NCBI GenBank assembly: GCA_963576725.1
Contig: OY755247.1
Span: forward strand, 16,060,526-16,124,525
Direction of reading: 5' to 3'
Source of the DNA: Azorinus chamasolen
Lineage: Eukaryota > Mollusca > Bivalvia > Cardiida > Solecurtidae
DNA: 64,000 nucleotides
Positions 61,973-64,000 of the stretch are shown in pieces (the first letter of the stretch is position 1; each line of letters opens with the position of its first letter). Under the pieces are notes generated by a model that was given only the letters and a program-made list of their open reading frames with translations, searched no databases and was not told the DNA's origin. A program made the translations under genes and the position numbers.

Positions 61973-63652
61973 AGACTCACAAACTGGCCCTGAACAGACT
62001 CACACTCGCAGTCTCCTCAGGAAAAAGTAAGAAAATACAATGCAATCACACGCAACGACAAAGTATAGGCATGGATAAACTATTCTATGAACTTCAGGGT
62101 CTTTTCTGTTTGCAAAATCATAGAAAGGCTTATTTTTGCTCAGACCAATTGTACCCGATATGGAACCCTGAAATCGTCTTTACTATATAATATAAAGTGA
62201 AACAATATTATGTGTCTAACAACCCATATACCAATGGGAGGTTTTACTTCAAAATTTCACCCATGATAAGCTGTCAACCTTGATGTGAAGATTTTCTTAA
62301 AGAATGTAATTATTGCTCTGACCATTTTACCAGAGTTATGGGACTCTGAAATTTTCTTCACTGTATAACACATAGTCAAAAGTGCTTGATATATAGAGGC
62401 ACTATTGTTAGGGGGAGGGGTGCATCAGTGTCTTGGAAACATGCCATGCTAAGTTGAAATATATTTGTTACTTTATAATTTGTCATATTGTTAATATCAC
62501 CCCACAGTATATTTGGCATTTATTTGTAGGGTATTTAGAATCACAAGGAAATATATGTCTAAAATTGGTGGAAGTGTATATATGGATTAGTGAATGATGC
62601 ATGCTAATTACTGTTATGGTCCACCAGATAGTAGCAGAAGTATGACCCTTACTTTCAAATAATGGAGTGATGACTCTATACTACATTCAACATCAATTTT
62701 GGCTCTATTGGCACAATGTGGCAAGTTGAGCTATTGGAATCGCCCTGTGTGTGACATGTTCATAAAACAATTATTTAAATGTCTTCCAAACTACTGACAT
62801 GATTTTCAGAAATATCCACAGCAAACAATCAATATAATATATATTATGTCCGAAACCTTCAGTACTGTCAGTACTTTGATTGTATTCTTTGTAGAATACA
62901 AAGGTGGCGTTCCACAGCCAAACCATGGTACCGTCGCCGGCCTGACAAAATAGTGCAAATTACTGACCTGCATTCGATGGATACAAAGGGTGTTTAATAA
63001 CATGGCAGCCGGAACCAATCGTGGAACCAACTATATCTGACATGAAAAAGCTTCGTAACAAGCTTCGGCGTAGTATGTGCAAAAATCAACAAAACCGACA
63101 AAATATAGCAATGTGTAAGAAGGGCGCACGGATATACAAATATCAGTCACAGGAAGAAATCACGTGATCATAACATGAATGAAAATACTCAATGAATAAA
63201 GAAGCGCAAGTCGGATGAACTTATGCAAGCGATTAGGTAATCACGCCCATAACTGCGAGTGGTCAATGTGATAATAAGCATAGTGGGAAACGGCTGAAGT
63301 GTCAGCTGCAACTCTATCATCAGCTGGATGGAGCGTTAATGCCTTCCCTTATAGATACACAATTCCATGCCAACGCGAACGTATTCGATATCAGATTGAT
63401 AACATGCAAAGAATACTGCAGCGTCTACAACGCTTTGATTTCGCATAAGTGATGCGAGTACTACGTGTATGAGATAAATTGGGGTAAACTTGTTGTGTAT
63501 ACTGGTAGTAACTGTAGATTTATAAATGGAATATATCTACTTGTCTTATGGATATGATATCGTTACACCGCAGACTAACCCGGTATAGGTGTATCAGTAT
63601 TGTTGAACATGCAATATTTGAAACTATAAAACAACTTGGTTCATTTCGAGAA
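61973..63652. other. 1.7-kb mostly unassigned DNA
   Basis: A family A scrap ('ttcagggtcttttctgtttgcaaaatcatagaaaggc', 62093-62130). A small palindrome 'ttgtattctttgtagaatacaa' at 62879-62900. No gene, RNA or larger repeat recognised. It is the least repetitive part of the window. Confidence 0.45.
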
Positions 63653-64000
63653 TTAAACTCTTTCACTGCAAAGTATAATCATCTGCAAAAAAGTGATGTC
63701 TGTTTTAATACCCCCCCCCCTCCCCGGTGTGTTGGTTGGTTAGTTCGTCTGTTTAGCCCTGACTTTAATGTTGGCGATAATTTTGTCGCTATTGGACATA
63801 CTCGTTAGTACTTGAAAGTTGACATGCATGTGCACCTTATATTTAGGTTTTACTTATTAAGGTCATTGTCATACATCAAGGTCAGAGGTCATATCGGGGG
63901 CATAGTGTTTCACAAACACATCTTGTTGAATTTTCTTCATTTTGTTTTAAAAACATAATTACACTTATCAAACAATTTGGATATCGAATTACTCGGCGTC
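63653..64000 (+). mobile_element. TTAA-MITE family J, split by a pearl element, runs off right edge
   Basis: 'ttaaactctttcactgcaaagt...gtctgttttaat' (63653-63708). After the insertion come 'ttgaattttcttcattttgttttaaaaacataat', 'caaacaatttggatatc' and 'gaattactcggcgtc', matching the J interior at 11205-11287. Confidence 0.8.
63709..63926 (+). mobile_element. Small pearl/Helitron-like element inside J
   Basis: Starts TACCCCCCCCCCTCCCCGG and ends GGGGGCATAGTGTTTCACAAACAC then ATCTTG: 3' hairpin plus CTTG, as in the larger copies. It lacks a tandem core. Confidence 0.75.

Overview
This is non-coding eukaryotic DNA. It contains no intact protein gene, no rRNA and no bona fide tRNA gene. The DNA is AT-rich. 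It is packed with short palindromic transposons (MITEs), Helitron-like 'pearl' elements that carry (ACGG)n/(GTCC)n/(GTCT)n tracts next to ~140-175 bp tandem cores, microsatellites, minisatellites and decayed LINE reverse transcriptase. That mix is typical of marine or freshwater bivalve genomes. The group (Bivalvia) is inferred from repeat types only and the species cannot be named.

Three kinds of MITE dominate. (1) TTAA-flanked elements have ends TTAACCC...GGGTTAA, which fits piggyBac-type targeting. They fall into families labelled here A, A2, D, E, J, K, L and M. Each is about 200-250 bp and most have a strong off-centre hairpin. (2) TA-flanked near-perfect palindromes of about 200-320 bp start CAGTnnAACC, which fits Tc1/mariner (pogo/Tigger-like) targeting. 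They form sub-lineages B1-B5. (3) Family C has ends CAGAGCTmCAGATAA and a hairpin containing TCTCGAAGAGA. Minor families are O, P and Q.

Layout. 1-405: pearl element fragment. 620-6548: a ~167-bp satellite (S), rich in CGTTATTCGAATAACG, that switches orientation between about 3.3 and 4.0 kb and is broken by TA-MITEs, TTAA-MITEs, pearl elements and a LINE tail. 6797-7080: GA-rich microsatellite. 9120-11090: one LINE reverse-transcriptase pseudogene (minus strand) cut up by a hAT-like MITE, a P element and a 98-bp duplication. 11.1-32.7 kb: MITE-dense DNA with a LINE C-terminal relic near 17 kb, a GC-richer 650-bp transposon inside an A element near 19.2 kb, and a 33-bp minisatellite at 22.8-23.7 kb. 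32.75-33.17 kb: two tRNA-derived SINE-like modules. 33218-39006: one 5.8-kb foldback element with ~1.6-kb inverted arms built of ~350-bp tandem units and a decayed coding-like centre. 39342-40132: satellite of TGGTATATGTGTATGGT type. 40.4-55.3 kb: more MITEs, many nested or sharing one TTAA, plus a 1.56-kb hAT-like element with long inverted ends. 55346-60780: a series of Helitron-like elements, one nested inside another. 61-64 kb: sparse, ending in a J element interrupted by a small pearl element.

There is no gene network here; the elements relate to each other through insertion history. Several empty sites can be reconstructed exactly, which shows TA, TTAA and 7-bp target duplications. The most unusual pattern is that unrelated MITE types (TA-type B, TTAA-type A and D) carry the same dyad core, CTCCTATAGGAG. 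In addition, hairpins of most TTAA families keep one unpaired A:A (or T:T) position in an otherwise paired stem.
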